Assembly: GCA_002683825.1 (NCBI GenBank)
Contig: NYUD01000086.1
Coordinates: 52,935 to 116,934, forward strand
Reading direction: 5' to 3'
Origin: Planctomycetota bacterium
GTDB lineage: Bacteria > Planctomycetota > UBA1135 > GCA-002686595
DNA: 64,000 bases
Within the stretch, counting starts at the first letter, position 1; every line of letters begins with the position of its first letter. This document shows positions 19,269 to 28,625 of the stretch, in pieces. A program made the position numbers and the translations under genes. Under the pieces are notes generated by a model. The model ran no database searches, was not told where the DNA came from, and saw only the letters and a program-made list of their open reading frames with translations.

Positions 19269-20462
19269 ATGAAACGTTTCTCCGTCGTCCGTTGGGTTCT
19301 TCTCTTCGTGCTTCTCGGGCACGCTTGCAAGGAAGGCACCAGCCTGGCAGGGGCCCAGTTCGATCCGATCCCCGTTCCGGTGAGTGCGAATCAGGGGTGT
19401 GCGGGCATACCTGGGGTCATTTCGCAGCTCCAGGTTCCGGGCTTCTTCAGCACCGCCATCGGGCCGATGAGCCAGATCGTCGCCGCCGCTGGATCGGAGA
19501 CCCTCTACCTTACCGGTGCCGACGCCAGCATTTGTCTGCTCGACGTCGGCGGGGTGTTCCCTCCGGACGAGACGGTTCTGGTTGCTGGGGGCGTGATCGA
19601 CGCGATGCTCGCGGCGGCGATGATCTCCCCGCCGATCACCTCGCCTGCTGTGCTCTCGGGGATCGCGATTCTCGACGATCAGAACCTGCTTGTCGTCGAG
19701 CAGACTTCGAACAGCCTCTTGGCGGTCAGTCGTGTCACGAACGACACCGTTTCCTTCCTCGTCGGCCTTCTCTCGGAGGTTGGCGGCAACTCCGACGGCG
19801 CGGGTGCTCTCGTTCGCTTCAACTTCACGGGAGCGACCCAAATTCTGGCGGCCGGAAACGGCATGGTGTACGTCGCCGACACCGGCAACCACTCGATTCG
19901 GATCATCTCGCCGATTGGCATCACGGAGTCCGACACGATCGCCGGCTTCGGGGCACCGCTCTTCAACGATGGGCCGCTGTTCCAGACGGGATTCGACAGT
20001 CCTACCGGGCTTACGGTGACGTGCGGCGGTGAGCTCATCGTGAGCGAGACCGGGGCTCGGGCCGTCGGCGGTCACCGGATCCGGAGCCTGTCGGTGGGCT
20101 CGGAGGCGTTCTTCGGCGGCTTCGACGGAAGCTCGGTGACCCTGGTCGGCAACGGTGTGAACGCGACGACCGACGGTCCGGGGGCCGGCGCCAGCGCGGC
20201 TGCGCCGGTGTCGCCTGTGGCGACGGCGGATGACGTGATTCTGTGGGTCGATTCCGCCACTGGCATTCTCCGCCGCTACGACTTGATGACCGGAGTGGCC
20301 GATTGCCCGCTCTTCGTGGATTGCGCTACGGCGACCGCGATGGGGGGGAACTTCACTCCGAATCCGGATGGCAATGGCGGCTTTTCCCTTGCGATCACGG
20401 ACTCAAACGCCGTCTACGTGCTCGACGGAAATGCGGGCATGCTTTTCCGCGTGATTCCCTAA
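19269..20462 (+). CDS. NHL-repeat-like beta-propeller lipoprotein
   Basis: A 397-residue predicted lipoprotein: the signal peptide MKRFSVVRWVLLFVLLGHAC has its lipidated cysteine at residue 20. The mature part has repeated propeller-type segments: GIAILDDQNLLVVEQTSN, NGMVYVADTGNHSIRIISP (a good NHL repeat), SPTGLTVTCGGELIVSETG and ITDSNAVYVLDGNAGMLFRV. These point to a six-blade-like propeller used for binding rather than catalysis. It is located 92 nt downstream of spoVR but probably not part of that operon. The following glycosyltransferase is 123 nt away. Ligand unknown. Confidence 0.72.
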   Translation: MKRFSVVRWVLLFVLLGHACKEGTSLAGAQFDPIPVPVSANQGCAGIPGVISQLQVPGFFSTAIGPMSQIVAAAGSETLYLTGADASICLLDVGGVFPPDETVLVAGGVIDAMLAAAMISPPITSPAVLSGIAILDDQNLLVVEQTSNSLLAVSRVTNDTVSFLVGLLSEVGGNSDGAGALVRFNFTGATQILAAGNGMVYVADTGNHSIRIISPIGITESDTIAGFGAPLFNDGPLFQTGFDSPTGLTVTCGGELIVSETGARAVGGHRIRSLSVGSEAFFGGFDGSSVTLVGNGVNATTDGPGAGASAAAPVSPVATADDVILWVDSATGILRRYDLMTGVADCPLFVDCATATAMGGNFTPNPDGNGGFSLAITDSNAVYVLDGNAGMLFRVIP

Positions 20463-20585
20463 AAGGGACAAAGCTCAAAACCGACAACCCCGCCTGACGT
20501 AGAATTCCCCACCGTGGCTTCGAGACCCGGGGAGTCCCTAGGGGAGCCTGCCGGATCGGAACAACTCGCCGCGCCTATTCTGTCG

Positions 20586-21275
20586 ATGAAACTCTCCATC
20601 CTGATTCCGGTCCTCAACGAGGAGGCGACCCTTGGGGAGATCATCGAGCAGGTGCAGCGGGTTCCCTACGAGAAGGAACTCGTGATCGTGGACGACGGTT
20701 CCACCGACGCCACCCCGACTCAGCTGGCGGAACTGGAAAAGCGGTACGACAACATCCGCGTCTTTCGGCACGAAACGAACATGGGCAAGGGTGCGGCCCT
20801 TGCGACCGCCCTCAAGCACTTCGAAGGCGACGTCGTCCTCATTCAGGATGCCGACCTCGAGTACAGTCCCGACGACTACCCGGCCCTCCTGAGACCCATC
20901 GAGGAAGGCCATGCCGACGTCGTCTACGGCAGTCGCTTTCTCGGAGGCTCCTACGGGCGCGTCCACCTGTATCACCACTACCTCGGCAACCGTCTCTTGA
21001 CCTTGTTCTCCAATCTCGTGACCAACCTGAATCTCACGGACATGGAGACCTGCTACAAGGCCTTCCGCGCCGACATAGCTCGTCGGTTGGACCTGCAGTC
21101 GAAGGGGTTCGCCGTCGAGCCGGAGATTACCTGCAAGGTCGCGAAGATGAAGGCGCGCATCTACGAGGTGCCCGTGAGGTACGCGGGCAGGGACTATTCG
21201 GCCGGCAAGAAGATCCGGCCCCGGGATGGGCTCTATGCGATTTGGGCGCTATTGCGCTGGGGCCTGCTGGGCTAG
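20586..21275 (+). CDS. Family 2 glycosyltransferase, dolichol-phosphate-mannose-synthase-like
   Basis: A 229-residue GT-A fold enzyme that transfers a sugar from a nucleotide donor, probably to a polyprenyl phosphate. Motifs: LIPVLNEEATLGEI at the start, IVDDGSTDAT, QDADLEYSPDDYP (the DxD metal site), VYGSRFLGG, and METCYKAF near the acceptor site. The ATG at 20586 begins the family core; a GTG 72 nt upstream adds a non-conserved leader. It lacks C-terminal membrane helices, so is the soluble Dpm1-like type. The convergent neighbour is a GT-C-like membrane protein that could use such lipid-linked sugars; this functional link is inferred. Confidence 0.9.
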   Translation: MKLSILIPVLNEEATLGEIIEQVQRVPYEKELVIVDDGSTDATPTQLAELEKRYDNIRVFRHETNMGKGAALATALKHFEGDVVLIQDADLEYSPDDYPALLRPIEEGHADVVYGSRFLGGSYGRVHLYHHYLGNRLLTLFSNLVTNLNLTDMETCYKAFRADIARRLDLQSKGFAVEPEITCKVAKMKARIYEVPVRYAGRDYSAGKKIRPRDGLYAIWALLRWGLLG

Positions 21276-21287
21276 ATCCCTCGGGGC

Positions 21288-22973
21288 CTAGGCCATGTCC
21301 GGATCCAGGCCACGCAGGGCGAGCACCAGTCCGCTACCCAGCAGCAGCACGCACAGTGCTACGGCGGCCTGGACCGAGCCCCCGAGTCGTTTGTGGAAAT
21401 CGACCCAGGCCAGGTGCAGGAAGCCCTTCTCGCGTTCGTAGACGGGCTGGATGATTTCATCGCGGTCCAGGAAGAATATCTCGCGTACGGAATAGTCCTC
21501 GCCCAGTCCCGCGATGCGATGGCGGAGAATCCTCCAGTGGGCCCAGGGTGCGGCGAAACGCCAGTCGAGCTTGGTTCTCACGAACCACGCTTCCTGACGA
21601 TCCTCCTCCCGTTCGATGCCCTCGATATCGGGATAGGCCAGACGCACCGCTTGCAGCGCCAGATCGTTGTGCGTCGCGTAGTCGACGAGAACGCCCGGCA
21701 GACTCGTGAAGAGCCCCAGGAGAAGTACGAGCTTGGCTACGAATCGCATTTTGGGCTGTTCGTTCAGCGATTCCAACGCCGGCCCCACCCCCAGCCAAAG
21801 GAAAGGCAGGAGCGGTAAGAGATAGCGTGGGCCGTAGGTGTGAGCCCCGTGCCAACCGGGAAGCATGGCGATGGGGATCGCTATGGCGATGAACAGTGCC
21901 GCCAGCATGGTGAGCGTGCGTTTGCTTCCACGCTCGAACTTCCTCCGGAACCAGAGTGGGCACAGGAGGATTCCGGGAGCCATCCAAAGGAGCCCCGCTC
22001 CGGGGGCGGCAAGGAGATAGAATAGCCCCTGACCGACGTGTCCGATGAAGTATGCCTTGGCTGCTCCATAGCCCGTTTGCAGCGGATTGCCGAAACGTGC
22101 GTTGTTGATCCACAGGAAATAGCCGGCGAAGACCAGAAGCGGTGCGATGGCCAGGGCGACCTCGCGCAGTGGCAAGCCGGTACGGTGCGTGCGTTTCCAT
22201 CCAGAGAACAGCACGGCTATCAGGGAAACGACAAGGACACAGACGGCCGGCGCCAGGATCACACGGGTGAGAAAAGCCATTCCCAGGGCCGTGCCGAAGC
22301 ACAGAAGCGAAACGACACGCGGCCGTTGATAGCGATCGATGCTTTCCGCCGCCTGCAAAAGCATCAGGAAGGCGCCGAACAGGAAGCAGGTCGCCTGTAC
22401 ACCGCTCAAGTTCGAACGGGCTTGGGGCCAGGCGAAGGTGCACAAGCCATAGGTGAGGCCGACGATCCAGGAGTAGCGACGCTTGGTTCCCATGTGCCGC
22501 GATGCGAGGACTACCATCGCGGCCGTCAGGGCAGACAGGAGCGGATTGCGCCAGCCCACGAGCAGGTGTTCGAAATACTCCGAGCGAGGAAAGCCGTAGG
22601 CCGTCGTCTCCCGATGCCGCTTCTCGTACTCCGGCAGAAGCTGCGACAGGCCGGCTCCCCCGTAGTAGAAGGGCAAACCCATCAGCGCCTGGCCGACACC
22701 AAACCAGGAAAAGTGCTGGTCCTCTCTCCCCGGCCCACCGGCGCGAATGTTGAAGTTGTAGCCGACGATCGCCTCCGCCTCGGGCGTCCCCCCCAGAGCG
22801 AAGGTGTGGTTGCGAGCCAGCGCGCTCGTCGTCTGGAACTCGACCTCGGCGTCGGGGTTGTCCGGGAGGCCGGAAAAGGTCGCGGTAAAGGCGGCCAGAA
22901 GCACCATGAACACGGAGAGGGCGACGAACCGATCGCCTCTCGTGACGGCCTGTGAGCGGATGAAGGGACTCAC
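21288..22973 (-). CDS. Multi-pass membrane protein, GT-C glycosyltransferase-like
   Basis: A 561-residue integral membrane protein with about 10-12 hydrophobic helices. The first luminal/periplasmic loop holds LPDNPDAEVEFQTTSALA, resembling the acidic catalytic loop of PMT/ArnT-type GT-C enzymes, and HFSWFGVGQALMGLPFYYGG, the second common loop. The middle contains FAWPQARSNLSGVQATCFLFG. The C-terminal soluble part is small. It would use a lipid-linked sugar donor on the periplasmic face. No close family is certain. It is the last gene of the minus-strand YfhO-MBL-GT run and ends 12 nt from the convergent GT2 gene. Confidence 0.7.
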   Translation of the reverse strand: MSPFIRSQAVTRGDRFVALSVFMVLLAAFTATFSGLPDNPDAEVEFQTTSALARNHTFALGGTPEAEAIVGYNFNIRAGGPGREDQHFSWFGVGQALMGLPFYYGGAGLSQLLPEYEKRHRETTAYGFPRSEYFEHLLVGWRNPLLSALTAAMVVLASRHMGTKRRYSWIVGLTYGLCTFAWPQARSNLSGVQATCFLFGAFLMLLQAAESIDRYQRPRVVSLLCFGTALGMAFLTRVILAPAVCVLVVSLIAVLFSGWKRTHRTGLPLREVALAIAPLLVFAGYFLWINNARFGNPLQTGYGAAKAYFIGHVGQGLFYLLAAPGAGLLWMAPGILLCPLWFRRKFERGSKRTLTMLAALFIAIAIPIAMLPGWHGAHTYGPRYLLPLLPFLWLGVGPALESLNEQPKMRFVAKLVLLLGLFTSLPGVLVDYATHNDLALQAVRLAYPDIEGIEREEDRQEAWFVRTKLDWRFAAPWAHWRILRHRIAGLGEDYSVREIFFLDRDEIIQPVYEREKGFLHLAWVDFHKRLGGSVQAAVALCVLLLGSGLVLALRGLDPDMA

Positions 22974-23031
22974 CTAGGGGTGTTTGGAGCAAACACGCGT
23001 TCCAAAATCCAGGATCTGAGGAGGATTCATT

Positions 23032-23817
23032 TCAAACTCTGAGATTCGTTCCGACGGACTCCTGCTCAGCCACGATCAGGCGAACATTGCCTCTGCCGGC
23101 TGCCTGCAGGGCGGTCTCCGCCGCGGCCAGCGCGAGTTCGGGCGTGTTGTTCTCGCTGGAGAGATGGGCCAGCACAAGGGTGTGCAGGTTGGGATTGGCG
23201 AGAGCGCGCAGGCATTCACCCGCCTGGGTGTTCGAGAGGTGACCGCGGGAGCTCAGGATGCGTTTCTTCAGCTTCCGCGGATAGGGCCCCTCTGCGAGCC
23301 GCTGCGCATCGTGGTTGAATTCGAGAACGGCCAGATGGGCGTCGCCCAGCCGGTGCTTCAGGGCCGGCTCGGGGGATCCGAGGTCCGTGACGAGGCATGC
23401 GATTCGGCCCTGGTGTTCGACGCGGAAAGCGAGCGTGGGCTCGGCGTCGTGGGGGACCGTAACACCGAGGAGGGAGATCCGGTCCGCACCGCGACTTGAT
23501 GCGATCTCGAGCGGGCTGCCCACTTTCAAGGTGCGCAGGCGCGGTGCCGAGCGCACCGAGTTGTTCCGCATCAAGGCCTCACAGCAGATCAACGTGGCGC
23601 CGGACTTCTTGGCGAGCAACCCCGCAGCGCGAACATGGTCGAGGTGCCCATGGGTCAGGGCGATCGCATCCAGTCGATCCGGGGACACGCGCGCTTGATC
23701 GAGGCGTTGCTCGAGCTCCCCTAGCGGCAAGCCGGCGTCCAGGAGCAGGTGCAGTTCTCCCGCACGAACCAGTAGAGAATTGCCGCGGCTTCCGCTTGCG
23801 AGGACTTGGACGTGCAT
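23032..23817 (-). CDS. MBL-fold metallohydrolase, YycJ/WalJ-like
   Basis: A 261-residue metallo-beta-lactamase-fold hydrolase. LASGSRGNSLLV at the N-terminus and the metal motif LTHGHLDHVRA near residue 56 are diagnostic. Further ligand positions are VPHDAEPTLAF, VTDLGSPEP, LEFNHDAQ and LAHLSSENNTP. The order and spacing match YycJ/WalJ (predicted exonuclease-type MBL proteins) rather than glyoxalase II. It lies 9 nt after the YfhO-like gene, so is likely co-transcribed, although a functional connection to envelope polymer synthesis is not obvious. Confidence 0.88.
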   Translation of the reverse strand: MHVQVLASGSRGNSLLVRAGELHLLLDAGLPLGELEQRLDQARVSPDRLDAIALTHGHLDHVRAAGLLAKKSGATLICCEALMRNNSVRSAPRLRTLKVGSPLEIASSRGADRISLLGVTVPHDAEPTLAFRVEHQGRIACLVTDLGSPEPALKHRLGDAHLAVLEFNHDAQRLAEGPYPRKLKKRILSSRGHLSNTQAGECLRALANPNLHTLVLAHLSSENNTPELALAAAETALQAAGRGNVRLIVAEQESVGTNLRV

Positions 23818-23826
23818 CGAGTCTCG

Positions 23827-26556
23827 TCAGATCAGACTTCTGCGTCCCTTGCGCAGAACGAGGAAATCCAAGAGCAGTGCCCCGAAGAGTCCTCCGAGGC
23901 AAAGCCAGCCCCCCAGACGCAGGGGCTCCGGATCGTATGCGAAGACGATGCTTGCGTGGTCGACCGACGGCAGCGGTACGGCGCGGTACACATGATCCGC
24001 GCGCACGAGCGGAAGCTCCTGTCCCTCGCAGTGGGCCTTCCACCCTGGCGCCCACTGTTCGTGCAGAACCAGCCAACCGCCATCCGTGTTCCTTACGTCG
24101 ACCACCACCTTGTCGGGCCTTGGAAAGTCGATCTTGGTGATTTCGGCTGCGTTCGTGTCCAGCGGTGGGACTCCTCCGGCGATGTCCGCATACTCGGGAG
24201 CGATCCAGGTGGTTTGCTGGAAATCGATGACGCCTTCGACGAGCGCATCCAATGTCTCGCTATCGCTCTGCGCGACGTGTGCCTGGCCCACAATTCGAGC
24301 GGGGGGCAGTGCGCCGGAGCGGCGGTAGACAAAGAAGTTCGGGCGTTCGAGCACCGGCGACAGGTGCGGATGGGAGAGCGGCTCGAGGCTGAGTATCGCC
24401 TGGGCGCGTAGGAGATCGAGCAGGGGATGGTCCAGGTACTCGACGTCGGGCAGGCGTGCGACGTGATTGCGTACGACCGCGCGCCCGTCCAGGGCACCGA
24501 AGAGCTCGGCATGGGTCCGCGGGGTGAAGGTCGGATAGGCGGACACGTCACGGATGCCGTAGGCGGACAGGAGGTTGGGCCGCGCCAGTCGAGCGGAGTG
24601 GGCCAGATCGGGGGTCGAGTCCACGCGCAGGACACGGCCGTCCCCTGCGGCTTCGCGCACGGCGTCGACCGCGCTGGACTCCGGGAAGAGATCCTCGGTG
24701 AGGACCTTGCGGCCGTCGATGTGGATCTTCGATCCCAGCATCCCCTCGCCCAGCAAGCCCGCGAGAAGGGTCAGCCAAAGCGCGCTCAGGCGGATCTGCT
24801 TCCAGGGCAGGACGGGCAGGAACAGGACGAGCGCCAGGAGCCCCAGACCGGCCTGGAGACTGCGCGAGCCGCCGGGTCCGTCCTGGACCCATGCGGGGGA
24901 CATCGTCACGGCCAGGACCAGGAGAGATCCCCCGATCAGGAGGTTGAGCGGGGTTCCCTTTTCGAAGTGCGTTCGGTTCCGATCGGCCATCAGTCCGAGA
25001 CAAGCGGCGAGGAAGGCTCCCAGAGCGGCCGCGACCATGCGCGCGTAGGAGTCCTTCAGGTGCCTGCCCGCCTCCTGGGCGACCTCCGGAGGTAGCCTCG
25101 CTTCCGCATCCGTAAGCGTCGTACCGAACGGCTCGTGATAGCGTTCGACGATCGTCTGGTGAAGATCGGAGGCCCAGCTGGGCGGATCGAGCGTGCTCCA
25201 CAGGCTGAAGCCGGTGGCGGCGAGGAAGAAGCTCGCCGTGAGAAAGGTCCAGAGCGCGCGCCGCTGGCGGTCGATCAATGCCTGGGTTCCCAGGGCGGCG
25301 AGCCAGGCCCACAGCGTCCAGGACAACGCGAGGATACGCCCGGGTGCCCCGAGGTTGAATCCGGGAAGTCGATACAGCTCGCTCACCAGCGGCCAACCCT
25401 GGGCAAAGGCATGGGTGCAAAGGACGAGTGTCGCCGGGAAGATTGCGCGCTTGGGAATGGCGATGATCGCCGTCAAAGCCAGAAGCGCGATGAACACCCC
25501 CGCATGCGTGTTCCATTCCAGGACGTTGGCGTGCTCCGCCTTGAGATAATCTTCGCCGGGCGTCAGCCACCAGGCCAGCGGAAGGTTGGCGGAAGAAGTG
25601 GCTTCGTTCGCGCGTCCGGTGAGATCTGGAACGACGATTCCCGCGATCGTTGCGGGGGGTAGGCCCATCGCCTCGATGTCGCTCTTCTCGAGCGGAGAGC
25701 GCAGCGAGTTTTCCGACGTTTCTTGCATGGGCAGGAGCTGGACGCTGGCGATCAGCACACCCAGACCGCAGGCGACGAGCGCCACGAGGGGCGGTCCCAG
25801 CCCGCCCTTGCGAGAACGAGGTGCGAAGTGAAAGGGCAGCGGCTCCAGCCGGATCAACGCGTACAACGCCGTGGTGGCGAGGACGAAGGCGCCGATCGTG
25901 ACCATTCCCCCGAGAAACGAGAGACCGAGACTGAGGGCGAGCCAGAAGATGCTTCCCTTGCGCTGGCGCACGATGCCCTCGACCGCCCACAAGGCCCATG
26001 GAAACCACAGTGCCGCATCGACCTTCATCGGCAGCGCGAGGTTGGCGAGCCCCCAGGTACCGAGTTGCTGCGCGACGACTCCGACCAGCGCCGCCCGGCG
26101 ATCGAGTCCGCTGCGGCGCAGGAAGAGCCAGGTTCCCAGGCCGGCCAGGATCAGGGAGGCGACCGCGAGCCATAGCGCAGCCTGCTCGGGCGGTACCAGA
26201 AGGGCCAGCCAGTTGGGGGGGTAAAGCCCTCCCACGATCGACTGTCCCAAGAGCGGCATGCCGAGGCCCAGGTCGGGCTCCCAGGTCGGTAGCGCGCCCT
26301 CGCGCACCGCGGCGCCCATGGCCACCTGGTCGGTCAAGAACGGGAAGATGCGATCACCGACGACCGGATTTTGATCGCGTAGCGCCTCCGCCGCTGCCAC
26401 CGGGTTCTCGTCTGCGAGCGGGGCAAAGGCCACCGGCAAGACCGGCAAGAAGACCTCGCCCCTCAGAATGAGCGGAAGGAAGAGGACGAGCGGAGCGATG
26501 AAGAGGGTTGCCGTCCAGCGGAGGCGTTCCGTTCTTCTGCGCGGTTGCGCGGACAT
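23827..26556 (-). CDS. YfhO-like large membrane protein
   Basis: A 909-residue multi-pass protein with more than ten hydrophobic helices in the first 620 residues and a periplasmic C-terminal domain, then a last helix near the C-terminus. The early loop DQNPVVGDRIFPF and the block LPTWEPDLGLGMPLLG are typical of the YfhO family. The C-terminal segment GGWLVLHEQWAPGWKAHCEG is a further YfhO hallmark. In Gram-positives YfhO relatives glycosylate lipoteichoic acid; in Gram-negatives their role is undefined. First gene of the YfhO-MBL-GT-C minus-strand run; divergent from the M28-PDZ gene. Confidence 0.85.
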   Translation of the reverse strand: MSAQPRRRTERLRWTATLFIAPLVLFLPLILRGEVFLPVLPVAFAPLADENPVAAAEALRDQNPVVGDRIFPFLTDQVAMGAAVREGALPTWEPDLGLGMPLLGQSIVGGLYPPNWLALLVPPEQAALWLAVASLILAGLGTWLFLRRSGLDRRAALVGVVAQQLGTWGLANLALPMKVDAALWFPWALWAVEGIVRQRKGSIFWLALSLGLSFLGGMVTIGAFVLATTALYALIRLEPLPFHFAPRSRKGGLGPPLVALVACGLGVLIASVQLLPMQETSENSLRSPLEKSDIEAMGLPPATIAGIVVPDLTGRANEATSSANLPLAWWLTPGEDYLKAEHANVLEWNTHAGVFIALLALTAIIAIPKRAIFPATLVLCTHAFAQGWPLVSELYRLPGFNLGAPGRILALSWTLWAWLAALGTQALIDRQRRALWTFLTASFFLAATGFSLWSTLDPPSWASDLHQTIVERYHEPFGTTLTDAEARLPPEVAQEAGRHLKDSYARMVAAALGAFLAACLGLMADRNRTHFEKGTPLNLLIGGSLLVLAVTMSPAWVQDGPGGSRSLQAGLGLLALVLFLPVLPWKQIRLSALWLTLLAGLLGEGMLGSKIHIDGRKVLTEDLFPESSAVDAVREAAGDGRVLRVDSTPDLAHSARLARPNLLSAYGIRDVSAYPTFTPRTHAELFGALDGRAVVRNHVARLPDVEYLDHPLLDLLRAQAILSLEPLSHPHLSPVLERPNFFVYRRSGALPPARIVGQAHVAQSDSETLDALVEGVIDFQQTTWIAPEYADIAGGVPPLDTNAAEITKIDFPRPDKVVVDVRNTDGGWLVLHEQWAPGWKAHCEGQELPLVRADHVYRAVPLPSVDHASIVFAYDPEPLRLGGWLCLGGLFGALLLDFLVLRKGRRSLI

Positions 26557-26748
26557 GGGGAGAAGCCTACCGGGCGAGGGTCGGTGATTCCTCGACCAAG
26601 GCCCTGGGGTCTTCGGGGTCCACCCGGGGCCCCGTGTCGATTCCAGCCGTCCTCAGGGCGTACGGGGGCGAGGAGTACCCAAAACAGGGCCTTTTTTCCC
26701 CTTGTCAAGGCCCTTCGGGTGGCCTTCGAGGGGCCGTAGGATGCCTGC

Positions 26749-28623
26749 ATGGATCGCGCGTTTTTCAAGCATTCCCTCGCCCCCCTCCTCCTCCTGTCAG
26801 CCGCCTGCGCCACTTCCTCCAGGCAGGAGCAGGCCCTCGGTTCCAAAGACCCGACTCGAGGTGACGGGCCCCGACCGGAGCCCGCCCGCCTCTATTCGGA
26901 TGTGGCCTGGTTGGCCGACGACGCCCGCGAGGGCCGCCGGGCCGGCACCCGGGGCGAGCTCGCCGCAGCCCGTTGGTTGGCGGCGCGCCTGGAGTCCTTG
27001 GGGACCGAACCGCTCGGTACCCAGGGCTTTCTCCAGGCCTTCCAGGTGCCACTGACGCCCCTGGATCGCGGTGGATCTTTCCTCGCCGGGGAGGACGGGA
27101 CGGGGCGCACCCGCTTCGACGACGCGGAAAACGTCGTACCCCTCTTCTGTTCCGGGGGAGCCGAGGCGCAGGGGCCGCTGGTCTTTGCGGGCTACGGCAT
27201 CGCTGCGGACGATCTCGGTTGGAACGACTACGGAGATGGGAGCGTCGAGGGAGCGATCGTCGTCGTTGTTCGTGGAACGCCGCCCGTGGAACGCATCGCC
27301 GCCGCAACCGTAGAAGGGGAGACCGCGGAGAATCCGCACGGTAGCGCTCCGACGCAATCCTCGAGCTGGCAAGGCATGGGAGCGCTGTTCCACAAAGTCA
27401 TCGAGGCCAAGCGGCGCGGCGCACTGGCCGTCGTGGTCGCACAGCACCCGACGCGTCTGGAGCCCTTGCCCCCCTTCAATTCCGGTCGCGGTGCACAGGC
27501 CAATATCCCGGCGTTGATGATCTCTGCGAAGGTCGTGGAGGCTTTCCTCCCGGAGTACGCCGACTTGGTGGGGCGTCTGGACCGGGGGGATGGCGTCGAG
27601 CGTCCCCGACGGGTGGGGGCCGCGACCGTTCGGGCTGACGTGGTGCGCGAATCCGGAACCGCGTACAACGTTCTCGCTCGTATTCCGGGACGCGTCCCGG
27701 GGAGAACCGTGGTGGTCGGCGCCCACTTCGATCATCTCGGCCGCGGTGGACCCGGGTCCCTCGCGCCTCAGCAGCAGGGCCAGATTCACAACGGTGCGGA
27801 CGACAATGCGAGCGGAACCGCCGTCTGTCTCGAGATCGCGCGCATCCTCATGGAGGAGAAGCCGGCCGGTGACGTCGTGATCGCGCTCTGGTCGGGCGAA
27901 GAGCTCGGGCTCCTGGGCAGCGAGTACTGGGCGCGAGCCCCCACCCTGGATCTCTCCGTGGTGTCGATGAACATCAACCTCGACATGGTCGGCCGGGCGG
28001 CTAGCGGCAAGCTCAGCGTCCTGGGGGCGGGCACCGCAGAGGATTTCGAGGCCTGGCTCGACGCGGCCGGGCCAAAGGCCGCCCTCGAGCTTCAGGTCAA
28101 CCTTTCGGGACAGGGGGTCGGAGGCAGCGACCATCAGACCTTCATCAAACGCGATATCCCGGCGCTGCACCTGTTCACCGGTCTCCACTCGGACTACCAC
28201 CGCCCCTCGGATGATGTCGAGGGCTTTCACGCGGAGGGGGCAAGCCAGGTCGCGAGCCTGACCCTCGACCTTCTGGCACGCGCCCACGCTACCTCCGAGA
28301 TCCTCTGGGCCGAACCTGCTGTCGAAGCGGTAGCTTCTCCCCGCGGTGGTTTTCGCACGCGCTTTGGAAGCATTCCCGACTACGCCTACGATGGGACTGG
28401 CCTGCGTCTGGACGGTACGTCACCCGGGGGGCCTGCGGAACACGCAGGCCTCCTGCGCGGCGATGTGATCTATTCGATCGACGACGTCGAGATCGAAGGC
28501 ATGGGCGATTTCATGTACGTGCTGAACGCCCACAAGCCCGGCGACGTGATCACGGTGCGCTACGTCCGCGATGGCGATCGAGAGAGTGTGCCCCTGACCC
28601 TGGAGTCGACCCAGGCCGAGTGA
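26749..28623 (+). CDS. M28 family peptidase lipoprotein with PA and PDZ domains
   Basis: A 624-residue exported protein. The lipoprotein signal ends in LLLSAAC. A protease-associated (PA)-like domain follows (VFAGYGIAADDLGWNDY, then a segment after KRRGALAVVVAQHP). The M28 domain has all five metal-site blocks: VVGAHFDHLGRGG, NGADDNASGTAV, WSGEELGLLGSEYW, MNINLDMVGR and GGSDHQTF. A PDZ domain forms the last 90 residues (GTSPGGPAEHAGLLRGDVIY, then VEIEGMGDFM). This layout is known for secreted di-zinc aminopeptidases. It acts outside the inner membrane. Its stop is only 2 nt from the convergent lon stop. Confidence 0.93.
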   Translation: MDRAFFKHSLAPLLLLSAACATSSRQEQALGSKDPTRGDGPRPEPARLYSDVAWLADDAREGRRAGTRGELAAARWLAARLESLGTEPLGTQGFLQAFQVPLTPLDRGGSFLAGEDGTGRTRFDDAENVVPLFCSGGAEAQGPLVFAGYGIAADDLGWNDYGDGSVEGAIVVVVRGTPPVERIAAATVEGETAENPHGSAPTQSSSWQGMGALFHKVIEAKRRGALAVVVAQHPTRLEPLPPFNSGRGAQANIPALMISAKVVEAFLPEYADLVGRLDRGDGVERPRRVGAATVRADVVRESGTAYNVLARIPGRVPGRTVVVGAHFDHLGRGGPGSLAPQQQGQIHNGADDNASGTAVCLEIARILMEEKPAGDVVIALWSGEELGLLGSEYWARAPTLDLSVVSMNINLDMVGRAASGKLSVLGAGTAEDFEAWLDAAGPKAALELQVNLSGQGVGGSDHQTFIKRDIPALHLFTGLHSDYHRPSDDVEGFHAEGASQVASLTLDLLARAHATSEILWAEPAVEAVASPRGGFRTRFGSIPDYAYDGTGLRLDGTSPGGPAEHAGLLRGDVIYSIDDVEIEGMGDFMYVLNAHKPGDVITVRYVRDGDRESVPLTLESTQAE

Positions 28624-28625
28624 TC

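Noticed and set aside
21457..22992. A 511-codon minus-strand frame overlapping the GT-C-like gene in another frame
   Set aside because: The chosen frame has clear hydrophobic helices and a signal-like first helix; the alternative is rich in Arg and Pro with no helices.
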